DNA from: Pelagibacterium lentulum
Lineage (GTDB): Bacteria; Pseudomonadota; Alphaproteobacteria; Rhizobiales; Devosiaceae
Reading direction: 5' to 3'
Length of the DNA: 64,000 nt
NCBI RefSeq assembly: GCF_003992625.1
Contig: NZ_RZMW01000003.1
Location: forward strand, 78,994 to 142,993
Shown here: piece after piece, positions 1-9,175 of the stretch
Numbering within the stretch: the first letter of the stretch is position 1
Layout: each line of letters begins with the position of its first letter
Made by a program: the position numbers and the translations under genes
Notes under the pieces: generated by a model
Told to the model about the DNA's origin: nothing
The model's database searches: none
What the model saw: the letters and a program-made list of their open reading frames with translations, nothing else

Positions 1-1226
1 GGTGCCCATTGGTCGGCGGTGATCCCGTCGGCGGTCCAGACCGGGTCGCGTGGCGCTGTGATGGCGCGGGCCAGCCAGGCGCGCGCCTTGCCCTGATCGC
101 CCGATTGTCCCTCCTCGATTTCGGCCATCAGCGTGCAGATGGTCTGGGTGGGTGCATCAGCCGAATAGGGCGCCAACGCATTGCGGGCCAGTGACCATTC
201 ATGGGCGTCGATTGCCGCGCGGGCCAGAGTCATGGCGGCGGCAGGCTCACTTGTCGCATCGGCTTCCACAAGCGTTTTCATACGCTTGAGCCGCTCGAGT
301 GCGGAACTGCCGGGTGTCACATGGGCATAGAGGGTTGCAACATCTCGGTGATGGGTTGCGCGCCAGACCTTTGTCAAAAGCCAACTGGCCTTGCGTGTAT
401 CGCCGCGATTGATATGAATCCGGGCTGCAATCAGTGCGGCGGGCACGAAATTGGGAATGGATCTAAGCGCAGCCTGCGCGTGATTGAGCGCGGCTTCGGG
501 CTCGGTATCCTCAATGGCATGGGCCAACGCGGTTTCCAGAACGCCTTGACGGCGCTTCTTGGCCTCCTTTTGTGCCTTGGTGCGGGCGGGCAGAGAGATC
601 GACATTTCAAGGGCATCGGCCCATGCACCCCTTGCGGCAAGATCGTTGAAAACCGCGTTGGAGGCCCAGTCAAGGCTTGGCGCCAGCATCACGGCCTTGC
701 GGGCAAAGGTGAGTGCCGCCTTAGGACGGTTCTGGGTGTTTGCCTGTTCATAAAGTCCGGCGAGGGCGGCCAGCGCGGTTTTGGGATCGGAGATGAGAGC
801 CCGGTAATGCTCGCGGGCCGAGGGCAGATCGCCAAGTGCCAGTTCGGCCCGCGCTTCGAGCAATTGGGCAGCGGAATTGCCGGGCAGTTTTGCGCGCGCG
901 TCGCGTGCCAGCATGCGCGCTTTGGAATATTCTCCGGCCTGCAATGCGATAAGGCCGTCAGACAGGGCCTCGACGCCTGCCGCCTGTTTTTTGCGTTCTG
1001 TGTGACGGGCAAGTCGGCCGGGGGCTTCAATCACGCGGCGTATGATGGCCCAGACAAGGATCGAGACCACGATAAGGCCAAGGATCAACGCAATGGACGT
1101 GCCAAGCCCCGGTTCCAGCCGATAATTTGCGACCTCGATCGAAACGGTGCCAGGCATGGCGATCAGCCAGGCGGCGCCCAGGGCGAGAACAAGACTGGCA
1201 ACGAGATAAAGAACGAGCCGGGTCAT
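1..1226 (-). CDS. hemY: HemY-like haem biosynthesis protein, C-terminus cut by window edge
   Basis: The reverse strand is open from an ATG at 1226 to the window edge, giving about 408 codons with no stop. The N-terminus (MTRLVLYLVASLVLALGAAW) starts a two-helix membrane hairpin; the second helix spans about residues 43-63. A soluble region rich in Ala/Leu helical pairs follows, typical of TPR repeats (for example GEYSKARMLARDARAKLPGN). This is the HemY_N plus TPR layout of alphaproteobacterial HemY, an inner-membrane protein tied to haem synthesis whose biochemical role is not settled. Its ATG overlaps the stop of the Mic60 gene by 4 bp (ATGA), indicating translational coupling at the end of the hemC-hemD-Mic60-hemY operon. 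The family call is firm; the missing C-terminus is only due to the window boundary. Confidence 0.9.
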   Translation of the reverse strand, partial: MTRLVLYLVASLVLALGAAWLIAMPGTVSIEVANYRLEPGLGTSIALILGLIVVSILVWAIIRRVIEAPGRLARHTERKKQAAGVEALSDGLIALQAGEYSKARMLARDARAKLPGNSAAQLLEARAELALGDLPSAREHYRALISDPKTALAALAGLYEQANTQNRPKAALTFARKAVMLAPSLDWASNAVFNDLAARGAWADALEMSISLPARTKAQKEAKKRRQGVLETALAHAIEDTEPEAALNHAQAALRSIPNFVPAALIAARIHINRGDTRKASWLLTKVWRATHHRDVATLYAHVTPGSSALERLKRMKTLVEADATSEPAAAMTLARAAIDAHEWSLARNALAPYSADAPTQTICTLMAEIEEGQSGDQGKARAWLARAITAPRDPVWTADGITADQWA

Positions 1227-2626
1227 TGATCGGCCTCCGCGTTGCCTTGTTGTTCGGCTTGCGCCTCAACGGTCATTGATTGCGTATTTGCGATGAGATT
1301 GCCTGCGTCGATCCGTGCCGTTAGGCCTAAAAGCACCGGCGCCATGGCATCCTGCATGGGTTGCGGCAGGGTTCGGGCAGCATCGTGCGCTGCCGCCAGA
1401 TCGCCGCGCTCAAGTGCTGCCTCAACGCGAGCCAATTGTGCGTCCGGTCCATCGCCATCCAGATCGCCCGATACCCGCAAGGCCAGCGCCGATTGGGTCT
1501 GGGCAATAAGCCGATCGAAAATGCCTGCCTCTTCCGGTAGCGGGCGGGCCGCCAGAATCTGGGGCAGATTGGCGCGATAAGACCTGACAAGGCTTTCATC
1601 GGTCATGAGCCCGGATAGGGAGGCTGTGCGGATTTGCTGTGAAATGTCGAGATCGGGCAGCAGCGCTTCCACTTCGCCAAGGGCATCGGCAAAGGGAGCC
1701 CCTGCATTCATGTCGCGCTCGAGCTGGGCAATGGCGCGCGGCAGCCGGGCCAGCCGGTCGCGATCGGCGGTCAATTCGGAAATGGAGGGCTGTTCGGCAA
1801 GAGCGGTTTCCATCGCATCGAGCCGGACGAGGACATCTGCAAGCCCTGATTGATTGGCCTCGATTTCGGCGCCAAAGGATGCGGTGGCGGTGGAAAGTTC
1901 GTCGATCCGGCTGCGGATCGCGCCGAGATTTTGCGCCAGTTCATCCATATCGGTTTCCGACGCGCCGAGTGCCAATGCTTCGATCCGCGCCGCAAGGTCA
2001 TTGTTTTGCCCGGCAAGGTCGCTCAACTGCTGAGCCTGGGCGGCAAGCGTGTTCTCAAGGGCAGCAATGGATTGTCCGGCATCGGTATCGTTTGAGGCCG
2101 GAGCGGCTTCAAGCGCGTCGAGCCGGCCGGCGATGTCACCAATCCGGGTGCTTTCGGCTTGTGCTGCATTCTCAAGCGTTGCAAGGCGAGCGTCCAACGC
2201 GCTTTGGCCGGTTGGGGCCGCCATCGGCGGTTGTGGCCAATAACCGAAATAGGCAAGCCCATAGGCCAGTGCAACACCGGCCAGGGCTCCACCCAGACCG
2301 GCAGCAATGCCCAGGGTCAGTCCGCCGCCATTACCGGGGTTTTCTGATGGCCGTGTCTGGCCGGTACGCGGTCCTGTCGGGCTTTGGGGTGGCTTGGCAT
2401 CTTTTCTGGCACTGGCCTGTCCGCCTGCGCCTTTTGCCGCTTCGGGTTTGTCCCCGCCAGCCGGAGCAGTGCCGGTGGCGCTTTTCGGCTCTTGGGAAAC
2501 GGAAGCTTTGGTGGCATCCGAATTTTTGTCCTGGCTGCCCTCTTGTGTAACGCCCTCGGCCTGGGTTCGCCGGGCGTTGCCTTCAATGACGGGCGGTTTG
2601 ACCGGGCCGGACTTTTTATCCACCAT
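1223..2626 (-). CDS. Alphaproteobacterial Mic60/mitofilin-like inner membrane protein
   Basis: 467 aa. Residues 1-100 are low-complexity (Lys, Pro, Gly, Gln, Ala). One glycine-rich transmembrane helix lies at about 103-129. A long Ala/Leu/Glu-rich region at about 140-330 looks coiled-coil, and a compact C-terminal part corresponds to the mitofilin region. This architecture and its place between hemD and hemY are the hallmarks of the alphaproteobacterial homologue of mitochondrial Mic60, which shapes inner membranes and contacts outer-membrane proteins. The gene is 42 nt downstream of hemD and overlaps hemY by 4 bp. The call rests on architecture and synteny; the low-complexity N-terminus is not conserved enough to help. 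Confidence 0.85.
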   Translation of the reverse strand: MVDKKSGPVKPPVIEGNARRTQAEGVTQEGSQDKNSDATKASVSQEPKSATGTAPAGGDKPEAAKGAGGQASARKDAKPPQSPTGPRTGQTRPSENPGNGGGLTLGIAAGLGGALAGVALAYGLAYFGYWPQPPMAAPTGQSALDARLATLENAAQAESTRIGDIAGRLDALEAAPASNDTDAGQSIAALENTLAAQAQQLSDLAGQNNDLAARIEALALGASETDMDELAQNLGAIRSRIDELSTATASFGAEIEANQSGLADVLVRLDAMETALAEQPSISELTADRDRLARLPRAIAQLERDMNAGAPFADALGEVEALLPDLDISQQIRTASLSGLMTDESLVRSYRANLPQILAARPLPEEAGIFDRLIAQTQSALALRVSGDLDGDGPDAQLARVEAALERGDLAAAHDAARTLPQPMQDAMAPVLLGLTARIDAGNLIANTQSMTVEAQAEQQGNAEADQ

Positions 2627-2668
2627 TCGCTCTGCCTCGTTGTTCTTGTGTGTCTCGTTCAGTTGGCA

Positions 2669-3418
2669 TCATGGACTGATTTGCTCACGCGCAAAAGCCA
2701 GCGCGAGGCTCATCATCGCGCCATGGTCGGGATCGTCCGCCAGCGAAATGCGCAGGAAATGATTGTCGATCAGGGGCTGCGCGCAGCTTTCGGACACGCA
2801 CAGGCACTCGACCTGGCGGCGAACGGGATCAAAATCATCCCCCTTGCACAATTCGGCAAAAATCTGTGCTGTCCGGCGCGAGTAAAAGAGGATGCCGGCG
2901 ACTTCACCGCGGATAAGCGTTTCGGCTACCTCGGGGGCAAGTGCCTCGGCTGCAACCATTTCATAAAGGACTTCGGTTCGCGTTGAAATACCGCTGCGGG
3001 CAAGCAGCCCCGCCAGGTCGCCGCTCTGGTGGTGCGCCGCGGGGTAAAAGACCGTGCCATCGGGACGGTTGGTTTCGATCAGATGGGCCAGATCGTTGAG
3101 GGTGCCCTGGGCGCTGATGACATTTGTAAACCCCGCCTGCCGCGCCTCGTGGGCTGAATGATCGCCCACCGTAAAGACCGGCAATTGCCAGGGGGCAGCA
3201 CCATCGAGGCCATCGAGTTCGCGCGCCAGAAAGCGCGCCGCATTGGCGCTGGTGATCGCGAGTGCGCCGAACGCGGAAAGATCCGGTATAGTTCCCTCTC
3301 GCGGTTCTGCCCTCAAGAGTGGCGCGATGATTGGCTCGATCTCAAGCGCACGCAGATGCCCGGCCGTCCGGTCGGCATCGGGTTGCGGGCGGGTGACGAG
3401 CAGTCTGGGCCGGTCCAT
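2669..3418 (-). CDS. hemD: Uroporphyrinogen-III synthase
   Basis: 249 aa, normal length for HemD. It cyclises hydroxymethylbilane, the HemC product, to uroporphyrinogen III with inversion of ring D. The opening RPRLLVTRPQPDADRTAGHL is the typical first strand and helix of this two-domain fold, and a mid-protein LLARSGI...VLYEMVA stretch plus a late GILFYSRRTAQIF segment are family-typical. Sequence conservation in HemD is low, so position helps: it follows hemC by 19 nt and precedes the Mic60 gene by 42 nt on the same strand. Confidence 0.92.
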   Translation of the reverse strand: MDRPRLLVTRPQPDADRTAGHLRALEIEPIIAPLLRAEPREGTIPDLSAFGALAITSANAARFLARELDGLDGAAPWQLPVFTVGDHSAHEARQAGFTNVISAQGTLNDLAHLIETNRPDGTVFYPAAHHQSGDLAGLLARSGISTRTEVLYEMVAAEALAPEVAETLIRGEVAGILFYSRRTAQIFAELCKGDDFDPVRRQVECLCVSESCAQPLIDNHFLRISLADDPDHGAMMSLALAFAREQISP

Positions 3419-3437
3419 CGGCGTTTACTGTCCTTTT

Positions 3438-4424
3438 TCAGCGGTTGAACTGGGCGATAAAATCCGGTCCGGCTTCAGCGATCAGCTTTTCGCCAAGGGC
3501 AAATCCCATTTGCTGCCCATCGGTACGGGTGCCGGTCATTTCGGCCTCGAAAGCCTGACTTCCATCGGGCGAAAGAATTTGCCCAAAAAGCGTAAGCCTA
3601 TCGCCTTCAAGGGTTGAAAGCGCGGCAATGGGCGTGCGGCACGAGCCATCGAGCTTTTCCAGAAATGCGCGTTCGGCCAGAACCCGGATCTCGGTCTCCC
3701 TGTGGCTTAGCGCTGCCGCCAATTGGGTGGTTCTGGCATCATCGAGCCGCGTTTCGATGCAAATGGCGCCCTGGGCGGGAGCGGGCGGAAAATCGCGCTC
3801 ATCGAGTATGAGGGTTGCGCGGTGGTCCTGATCGAGCCTGTTGAGGCCGGCAATGGCCAAAAGGGTTGCGTCGGCAACGCCATCCGCGAGCTTTTTAAGC
3901 CGGGTTTGCACATTGCCGCGAAAGCCGACAATGCGGAAATCTTTACGGAAGCGCTTGAACTGGGCGGCGCGGCGCAGTGAGGAGGTGCCGATCTTTGCGC
4001 CCTCTGCCAGATGATCCGGGCTTTTGGCAACAAGCGAGATGAAGGCATCGCGTACGTCTTCGCGTTTCAAAAATGCGCAGATCTGCATGCCTTCGGGTAA
4101 CGATGTGGACATGTCCTTGGACGAATGGACCGCCAGATCGATTTCTCCGGTCTCCAGGGCCCGTTCGATTTCCTTGGTAAAAAGGCCCTTGCCGCCGACT
4201 TCCGAGAGCGGTCGATCAAGGATGATGTCGCCGCTGGTTTTTATGACCTTTATTGCAATCGTATCGGGGGCAAGCCCGTGCACCTTGGACAAGAGATCGC
4301 GCACTTCTTCCGCCTGCGCCATGGCCAGAGGGGAGCCGCGGGTTCCGATGGTCAAAGCCGGTTGGGTTTGAGAAGATTGCAATGTTGCCTCGTCCTGATA
4401 AGAAATGTCCGCCCAATGGGGCAT
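3438..4424 (-). CDS. hemC: Hydroxymethylbilane synthase (porphobilinogen deaminase)
   Basis: 328 aa. It polymerises four porphobilinogens to hydroxymethylbilane using a covalently attached dipyrromethane cofactor. Visible motifs are TIGTRGSPLAMAQA near residue 25, HSSKDM at 100-105 (with the catalytic Asp), the arginine-rich GTSSLRRAAQ at about 146-155, and the cofactor-binding Cys262 in DGSCRTPIA. The first about 20 residues are a short extension ahead of the conserved strand; no better start is seen. It leads the haem operon and is transcribed divergently from tsaD, with about 83 nt of shared upstream DNA. Confidence 0.96.
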   Translation of the reverse strand: MPHWADISYQDEATLQSSQTQPALTIGTRGSPLAMAQAEEVRDLLSKVHGLAPDTIAIKVIKTSGDIILDRPLSEVGGKGLFTKEIERALETGEIDLAVHSSKDMSTSLPEGMQICAFLKREDVRDAFISLVAKSPDHLAEGAKIGTSSLRRAAQFKRFRKDFRIVGFRGNVQTRLKKLADGVADATLLAIAGLNRLDQDHRATLILDERDFPPAPAQGAICIETRLDDARTTQLAAALSHRETEIRVLAERAFLEKLDGSCRTPIAALSTLEGDRLTLFGQILSPDGSQAFEAEMTGTRTDGQQMGFALGEKLIAEAGPDFIAQFNR

Positions 4425-4507
4425 AATGATTTTGTCGGGCTATTCGATCCCCGTTTTTGCCTTTAGACACCAGCGCAATTGGTAAGGCCAGAGTTCAGAT
4501 CGCCGCA

Positions 4508-5572
4508 ATGAATAGCGAAAGCCTCATATTGGGAATCGAAACAAGCTGCGATGAAACCGCAGCCGCCCTCGTGCGTCGCAAGCCTGACGGCTCGGGCGAA
4601 ATCCTTTCCAACATCGTGCGCTCGCAAATCGAGGAGCATCGCGCCTATGGCGGGGTGGTGCCCGAGCTTGCCGCGCGCGCCCATGTTATCCATCTCGACA
4701 CGATCATTCAAACCGCATTGGACGAGGCCGGCGTTGGTTTTGACGATCTCTCCGCGATTGCCGCAACTGCCGGGCCGGGGCTGATTGGCGGGGTGCTTGT
4801 GGGTCTGACAAGCGCCAAGGCCTTGAGCGCGGCAACCGGCAAGCCCCTGATCGCAGTCAATCACCTTGAAGCCCATGTACTGACGCCAAGGCTCACCGAC
4901 GGCATAGATTTTCCTTATCTGGTGTTGCTGGTTTCAGGCGGGCATTCCCAATTCGTGCTCGTCAAGGGCGTGGGCGATTACGAGCGTTGGGGCACGACCA
5001 TCGACGATGCTTTGGGGGAGGCCTTCGACAAGGCAGCAAAGCTGCTCGATCTGGGCTATCCGGGCGGCCCGGAAGTGGAAAAGGCGGCGCTTGGCGGCGA
5101 TGCCAGACGGTTCGATCTGCCGCGCCCGCTGCTCAATCAGAAACGGCTCGATTTTTCCTTTTCCGGCCTCAAGACCGCGTTGCGGCTGGCAGCCGAAGCG
5201 GTGGCGCCGGTCAGCGAACAAGATTGTGCCGATCTTTGCGCCAGCTTTCAGCAGGCGGTTTGCGACATCGTTTCGGCGCGCGCAGGCATGGCGCTCAACC
5301 AATTTACCGCCCGGTTTCCCGGTCATCGGCCAACGCTTGTGGTGGCTGGCGGTGTTGCGGCCAACAAGACCATCGGCGCGGCGCTTGAGACGGTCTGCGC
5401 TCAAAACGATGCGCGGCTCGTTGTACCGCCTTTGCCGCTTTGCACTGATAATGGCGCCATGGTCGCCTGGGCTGGGGCCGAACGGTTTGCACTGGGCAGG
5501 CAGGACGGATTCGATGTGGTTGCGCGCCCGCGGTGGCCGCTTGACGATGCGGATATGAGGATATTGCCGTGA
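4508..5572 (+). CDS. tsaD: tRNA N6-adenosine threonylcarbamoyltransferase
   Basis: 354 aa Kae1/TsaD protein that transfers threonylcarbamoyl to A37 of ANN-decoding tRNAs as part of the TsaBDE system. The N-terminal [14 protein letters not shown] phosphate-binding motif, the metal-binding HLEAH (His119 and His123) and the late [12 protein letters not shown] motif are all present. An in-frame ATG at 4457 would add 17 unconserved residues; the ATG at 4508 puts the start just before the conserved strand and is preferred. Its stop overlaps the GTG of gpsA, so the two are probably translationally coupled. Confidence 0.96.
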   Translation: MNSESLILGIETSCDETAAALVRRKPDGSGEILSNIVRSQIEEHRAYGGVVPELAARAHVIHLDTIIQTALDEAGVGFDDLSAIAATAGPGLIGGVLVGLTSAKALSAATGKPLIAVNHLEAHVLTPRLTDGIDFPYLVLLVSGGHSQFVLVKGVGDYERWGTTIDDALGEAFDKAAKLLDLGYPGGPEVEKAALGGDARRFDLPRPLLNQKRLDFSFSGLKTALRLAAEAVAPVSEQDCADLCASFQQAVCDIVSARAGMALNQFTARFPGHRPTLVVAGGVAANKTIGAALETVCAQNDARLVVPPLPLCTDNGAMVAWAGAERFALGRQDGFDVVARPRWPLDDADMRILP

Positions 5573-6561
5573 GCGTTGATGTTTTCGTTATCGGCGCGGG
5601 CGCGTGGGGCACGGCGCTTGCACAGGCTGCCATATTTGGCGGCAGTCGCGTCACGCTTTATGGCCGCGATGACGCGGCTATAGGCGAGATCAATGAAAAT
5701 CACAGGCTCAGCCGCTATCTTGGAGACACCAATCTCGATCCTGCACTTAAGGCGCAGTCCGATTTTGCCGGGCTTGACGCTGCCGATGTCATTTTGCTGG
5801 TGGTGCCGGCTCAGGCAAGTCGCGCGACGCTGGCCCGGATTGGCCCGGATATATTGGCTGGCAAGCCGGTCGTGCTGTGCGCCAAGGGGTTCGAGATGGG
5901 CACAAATCTGCGCCAGAGCGAGATTCTGGCCGAGCTTGCCCCCGATGCCGAACCTTTTGTTCTGTCAGGACCAAGCTTTGCCCATGACGTCGCCAATAAG
6001 CGTCCCACAGCGATAACGCTTGCCGGACCGGATGCCGACCGTGCGCAGGATATTGCCAATATTCTGGCTGGACCGTCATTCCGGCCCTATGCCAGCGGGG
6101 ATCTCGCCGGGGTCGAGCTTTGCGGCGGGCTTAAAAATGTCTATGCGCTGGGCGCAGGCGCAATTGAGGGTGCGGGGCTTGGTCTGTCGGCACGCTCGGC
6201 TTTTCTGGCGCGCGGTTTTGCCGAATTGGGGCGGCTGGTGCTCGCCATGGGCGGGGACGAAGCCACGCTCTCGGGGCTGGCCGGTATCGGCGATCTGGCG
6301 CTTAGCTGCACTTCGGAGGCGTCGCGCAATTACAAATCCGGTATCGCTCTGGGCCGGGGCGAGTCCGTCGATACAATCAAAGCGTCGGGTATGGGGCTTG
6401 CCGAAGGCATCTACACAGCGCCTGTTGCTTTGGCGCTGGCGCAAAAGGCAAAGGTCGATGCGCCGCTTGTCGAGGCCGTCAATCTGCTGATCTCGGGCGC
6501 CGCAACAATCGACTCCATCGTGCCCATGCTTATGGCGCGCCCGCTCAAGAAGGAAGGATAA
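5569..6561 (+). CDS. gpsA: Glycerol-3-phosphate dehydrogenase [NAD(P)+]
   Basis: 330 aa cytosolic enzyme that reduces dihydroxyacetone phosphate to sn-glycerol 3-phosphate for phospholipid synthesis. The N-terminal Rossmann motif [15 protein letters not shown] is at about residues 6-20. GPSFAHDV (substrate site) and the catalytic lysine in [11 protein letters not shown] follow, with the helical C-terminal domain containing [14 protein letters not shown]. The start is GTG inside a GTGA overlap with the tsaD stop. The next gene begins 3 nt downstream. Confidence 0.96.
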   Translation: MSVDVFVIGAGAWGTALAQAAIFGGSRVTLYGRDDAAIGEINENHRLSRYLGDTNLDPALKAQSDFAGLDAADVILLVVPAQASRATLARIGPDILAGKPVVLCAKGFEMGTNLRQSEILAELAPDAEPFVLSGPSFAHDVANKRPTAITLAGPDADRAQDIANILAGPSFRPYASGDLAGVELCGGLKNVYALGAGAIEGAGLGLSARSAFLARGFAELGRLVLAMGGDEATLSGLAGIGDLALSCTSEASRNYKSGIALGRGESVDTIKASGMGLAEGIYTAPVALALAQKAKVDAPLVEAVNLLISGAATIDSIVPMLMARPLKKEG

Positions 6562-6564
6562 GTC

Positions 6565-6855
6565 ATGCTCTTTGCCGTTCATGCCAAGGATAAGCCCGGC
6601 CATCTCGAAACCCGGCTGGCAACACGCCCCGCACATCTCGCCTATTGGGAACAGAACGATCCGGAGCTGGTGCTGGCGGGGCCCTTTCTCGATGATGACG
6701 GCAAGCCTTGCGGCTCGCTGATCGTTGTGCGGGCCGATGATCTTGCGGGCGCCAGAGCACTCATCGATGCCGATCCTTATGCAATCGCGGGTCTTTTCGA
6801 GTCGGTTACGATCCAGCCCTGGAACTGGGCGCTCAAGCGGCCGGAAGGAGTTTAG
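6565..6855 (+). CDS. YciI-like family protein
   Basis: 96 aa. Small ferredoxin-like-fold protein of the YciI/YCII family, starting MLFAVHAKDKPGHLETR and containing the family-typical His in RPAHLAYW and the Asp in IDADPYAIAGLF. Members are proposed to act as small lyases or hydrolases, but the substrate is unknown. It sits 3 nt after gpsA and 4 nt before the EVE-domain gene, so it is probably co-transcribed. A second, unrelated-in-position YciI gene lies at 25171-25479. Confidence 0.88.
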   Translation: MLFAVHAKDKPGHLETRLATRPAHLAYWEQNDPELVLAGPFLDDDGKPCGSLIVVRADDLAGARALIDADPYAIAGLFESVTIQPWNWALKRPEGV

Positions 6856-6859
6856 AGGC

Positions 6860-7276
6860 ATGGCTTACTGGCTGTTCAAATCCGAACCTGAAACATGGGG
6901 TTGGGACGATCAGGTTAAGAAAGGCGCGCCCGAGGAATGGAACGGGGTGCGCAATTACCAGGCGCGCAACAATATGCGCGAGATGAAAAAGGGGGAGCTT
7001 GGCTTTTTCTATCACTCGGTGAAGGAAAAGCAGGTGGTGGGTATCGTGAGGGTCGCAAACGAAGTCCATCCCGACTCAACCACCGACGATCCGCGCTGGG
7101 AATGCGTCGATGTCGAAGCGGTCAAACCGTTCAAGACGCCGGTGACGCTGGAAGACATAAAGGCCCATCCCGAACTTTCCGACATGGTGCTGGTCAACAA
7201 TTCCCGGCTCTCGGTACAGCCTGTGTCGGAAAAGGAATGGAAGATCATTTGCACGATGGGTGGTGTTGAGCCATAA
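6860..7276 (+). CDS. EVE domain-containing protein
   Basis: 138 aa. The start MAYWLFKSEPETWGWDDQVK, the EWNGVRNYQARNNMREM segment and VVGIVRVANEVHPD are diagnostic of the EVE fold, a PUA-like domain. EVE proteins are thought to recognise modified bases in DNA or RNA; bacterial function is not established. An upstream in-frame GTG at 6725 is rejected because it would overlap the YciI gene by 131 nt and adds unconserved sequence. The ATG at 6860 is 4 nt after the YciI stop. Confidence 0.92.
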   Translation: MAYWLFKSEPETWGWDDQVKKGAPEEWNGVRNYQARNNMREMKKGELGFFYHSVKEKQVVGIVRVANEVHPDSTTDDPRWECVDVEAVKPFKTPVTLEDIKAHPELSDMVLVNNSRLSVQPVSEKEWKIICTMGGVEP

Positions 7277-7336
7277 AATGGGGTGATCGGCTACCGGGTT
7301 GGGAGATGGTCGGCCGTATTTGTGGGGGAACGGGAC

Positions 7337-7753
7337 ATGTCACATCTGGCTGTAAACTGGTTGGCCGTGGTTCTTGCGATGATCGCCTCGATGGCGTTGG
7401 GCGCGGCCTGGTATATGGGGCTTTCCAAGCAGTGGATCGCTGCAACGGGCAAGACCGAAAAGCAAATCATGGCGGGTTCGGGCGGCCCGGCTACACCCTT
7501 TATCTGGGCTGCTGGCTGCCAATTGATCATGGCCTATTTTCTGGCACTTTTGACACCCGCGCTCATGGGCGAGATCACCGTTTATAACGGTATTCTGTTG
7601 GGCGTTCACATGTGGCTGGGCTTTATCATCACCTCGATGATCCTCAATCACCGTTATCAGGGTATGAGCTGGAACCTGGCGCTGATCGATGGCGGGTATC
7701 TTCTGTTGGTAATGATTGTTCAGGGCGCCGTGATTGGGGTCATGGGCCGATAA
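7337..7753 (+). CDS. DUF1761-type small membrane protein
   Basis: 138 aa with four hydrophobic helices. The start MSHLAVNWLAVVLAMIASMA, then GAAWYMGLSKQWIAATGKTE and the GVHMWLGFIITSMILNHRYQ stretch, are characteristic of DUF1761 proteins. Function is unknown. The upstream in-frame ATG at 7283 is rejected; the ATG at 7337 follows a GGGGGAACGGG purine-rich ribosome-binding region and starts the first helix. It ends a run of same-strand genes from tsaD and is followed by a terminator-like hairpin. Confidence 0.85.
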   Translation: MSHLAVNWLAVVLAMIASMALGAAWYMGLSKQWIAATGKTEKQIMAGSGGPATPFIWAAGCQLIMAYFLALLTPALMGEITVYNGILLGVHMWLGFIITSMILNHRYQGMSWNLALIDGGYLLLVMIVQGAVIGVMGR

Positions 7754-7765
7754 ATCCGCAAGAGG

Positions 7766-7817
7766 GCTGGCCGCCCGTTGCGCGCCAGTCACCGGACGAA
7801 ACGGTCAGGCGGCCAGC
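7766..7817. terminator. Long-loop inverted repeat, probable bidirectional terminator
   Basis: A perfect 10-bp inverted repeat (GCTGGCCGCC at 7766-7775 and GGCGGCCAGC at 7808-7817) is followed by GCCTTTTC on the plus strand. It lies between the convergent DUF1761 gene and the SdhAF4-like gene. The 32-nt loop is long for an intrinsic terminator, hence moderate confidence. Confidence 0.5.
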
Positions 7818-7823
7818 GCCTTT

Positions 7824-8009
7824 TCAAAAATCGGAGGAGATTCCCTTGATTTCCCAGTCGCCATAGCGAGCGGGGTCAAGCCCGCCGCGGCCATCGATTT
7901 CCTTTGGTGCCTGGCTGGTTTTCGCATCGATCCCGGCCTTGCGCGCCGCCGCTTCTTCAAGCGCGCGCTTTGCAATTTCAGGATCTGGACGTCTGGTTGA
8001 TGTAGGCAT
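7824..8009 (-). CDS. DUF1674 / SdhAF4-like protein (succinate dehydrogenase assembly factor 4 family)
   Basis: 61 aa. The C-terminal GGLDPARYGDWEIKGISSDF is the signature of DUF1674, the family of mitochondrial SDHAF4, which chaperones flavinylated SdhA before it joins SdhB. The N-terminus is polar and Ala/Glu-rich, probably disordered, as usual. The ATG at 8009 is preferred over a TTG at 8039 that would add 10 residues. It stands alone, converging on DUF1761 and diverging from htpX. The sdh operon it would serve is about 24 kb downstream in this window; the assembly role is inferred from the eukaryotic family. Confidence 0.88.
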   Translation of the reverse strand: MPTSTRRPDPEIAKRALEEAAARKAGIDAKTSQAPKEIDGRGGLDPARYGDWEIKGISSDF

Positions 8010-8068
8010 CTGGTTTACCGGACCGATTGGCTTTTGCAAAAGATGACAAAGAGTTTAGGTGTCAGGCT

Positions 8069-8095
8069 CTTGCTGGCACGGCTCTCGATCCCCAT
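8069..8095 (+). promoter_or_regulatory. Putative heat-shock (RpoH-type) promoter of htpX
   Basis: CTTGCT at 8069-8074 and CCCCAT at 8090-8095 are separated by 15 nt, close to the sigma-32 consensus (CTTGAA, 13-15 nt, CCCCATnT). The site lies about 43 nt upstream of the htpX start, in the gap with the divergent SdhAF4-like gene. HtpX is a heat-shock gene in several bacteria, which agrees. Assignment is by eye. Confidence 0.55.
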
Positions 8096-8137
8096 CATAT
8101 AGCGACCTTTGGTTGGAGATAAAGAGTTCATAGAACA

Positions 8138-9115
8138 ATGATGAATACCTTGCGTACCACCGTTTTGCTGGCAGGTATGACCGCGCTCTTTATGGGTGTT
8201 GGTTATCTTATTGGCGGCGAAGGCGGCATGGTGATGGCTCTGGGGCTTGCCGTCGCAGTGAATGCGTTTGCTTATTGGAATTCGGACAAGATGGTCCTTT
8301 CCATGCAGAATGCGCGCGAGTTGAGCCGATCCAATGCGCCTGAATTGTTCGACATGACCGCGCGGCTGGCCGAGCGCGCAGGCCTTCCCATGCCAAAGCT
8401 CTATCTCATCGATACCGATCAGCCCAATGCGTTTGCCACCGGACGCAGTCCCGATGTCGGAGTGGTCGCGGTTACGCGCGGGCTTGTGCGGCATCTAGAC
8501 GATCGGGAAGTAGCCGCCGTGATCGCGCACGAGCTGGCCCATATCAAGCATCGCGATACGCTCGTGATGACCATCACGGCAACGCTGGCCGGTGCGATTT
8601 CCATTCTTGCCCAGTTCGGCTTGTTTTTCGGCAATCGTGACAATGATTCCCCGCTCGGGCTTTTCGGCACCATTGCCATGGTTCTCCTCGCGCCGATTGC
8701 CGCCGCGCTGGTGCAGATGGCTGTAAGCCGTACCCGCGAATATGGAGCGGACAAGGAAGGCGCGGCCATTTGCGGCGACCCGCTGGCGCTGGCCTCTGCA
8801 TTAGAGAAAATCACCGCCATATCCCGTACGCGCCACAATATGCCTGCGGAAAAGGCTCCGGCCATGGCGCATATGTACATTGCCAACCCTCTATCGGGCG
8901 CGCGGATGGATAATCTCTTTGCAACCCACCCGGATCCTGCCAACCGGATTGCAGCACTTAAGGCCATGGACGCAGAAATGGGCACTTCCGGTGCTGGCAA
9001 TTGGGTCAGTGTCGCTGTAAGACGTGAACCAAATGCTGCGCGCACGACGCCGGGCTGGCGGACGCCAGGAACCCATACGCGTGGCTCACAAAACACCAAG
9101 GGACCATGGGGTTGA
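8138..9115 (+). CDS. htpX: Protease HtpX, membrane zinc metalloprotease
   Basis: 325 aa M48 peptidase for membrane-protein quality control. Two N-terminal hydrophobic helices (about 7-25 and 30-46) precede the zinc motif HELAH at residues 131-135. Two more helices follow ([13 protein letters not shown] and [20 protein letters not shown]), then [13 protein letters not shown] carrying the third zinc ligand Glu. The C-terminal tail is Arg/Gly/Pro-rich and ends KGPWG, as in rhizobial HtpX. Two adjacent ATGs exist (8138 and 8141). A sigma-32-like promoter is upstream. The stop TGA at 9113-9115 is in the same frame as rsmB. Confidence 0.95.
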   Translation: MMNTLRTTVLLAGMTALFMGVGYLIGGEGGMVMALGLAVAVNAFAYWNSDKMVLSMQNARELSRSNAPELFDMTARLAERAGLPMPKLYLIDTDQPNAFATGRSPDVGVVAVTRGLVRHLDDREVAAVIAHELAHIKHRDTLVMTITATLAGAISILAQFGLFFGNRDNDSPLGLFGTIAMVLLAPIAAALVQMAVSRTREYGADKEGAAICGDPLALASALEKITAISRTRHNMPAEKAPAMAHMYIANPLSGARMDNLFATHPDPANRIAALKAMDAEMGTSGAGNWVSVAVRREPNAARTTPGWRTPGTHTRGSQNTKGPWG

Positions 9116-9148
9116 CCGATTAGCACGCAAAATCCTCAACGAAATGCT

Positions 9149-9172
9149 GGCCTCAAGCCTCGGCTTGAGGCC
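9149..9172 (+). other. Perfect 11-bp hairpin at the 5' end of rsmB
   Basis: GGCCTCAAGCC (9149-9159) and GGCTTGAGGCC (9162-9172) form a perfect 11-bp stem with a 2-nt apex. It has no T tract, so it is not a classic terminator. It ends 3 nt before the TTG at 9176. In frame it encodes GLKPRLEA, which looks like the first conserved RsmB helix, so it may be coding. Confidence 0.6.
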
Positions 9173-9175
9173 GCT

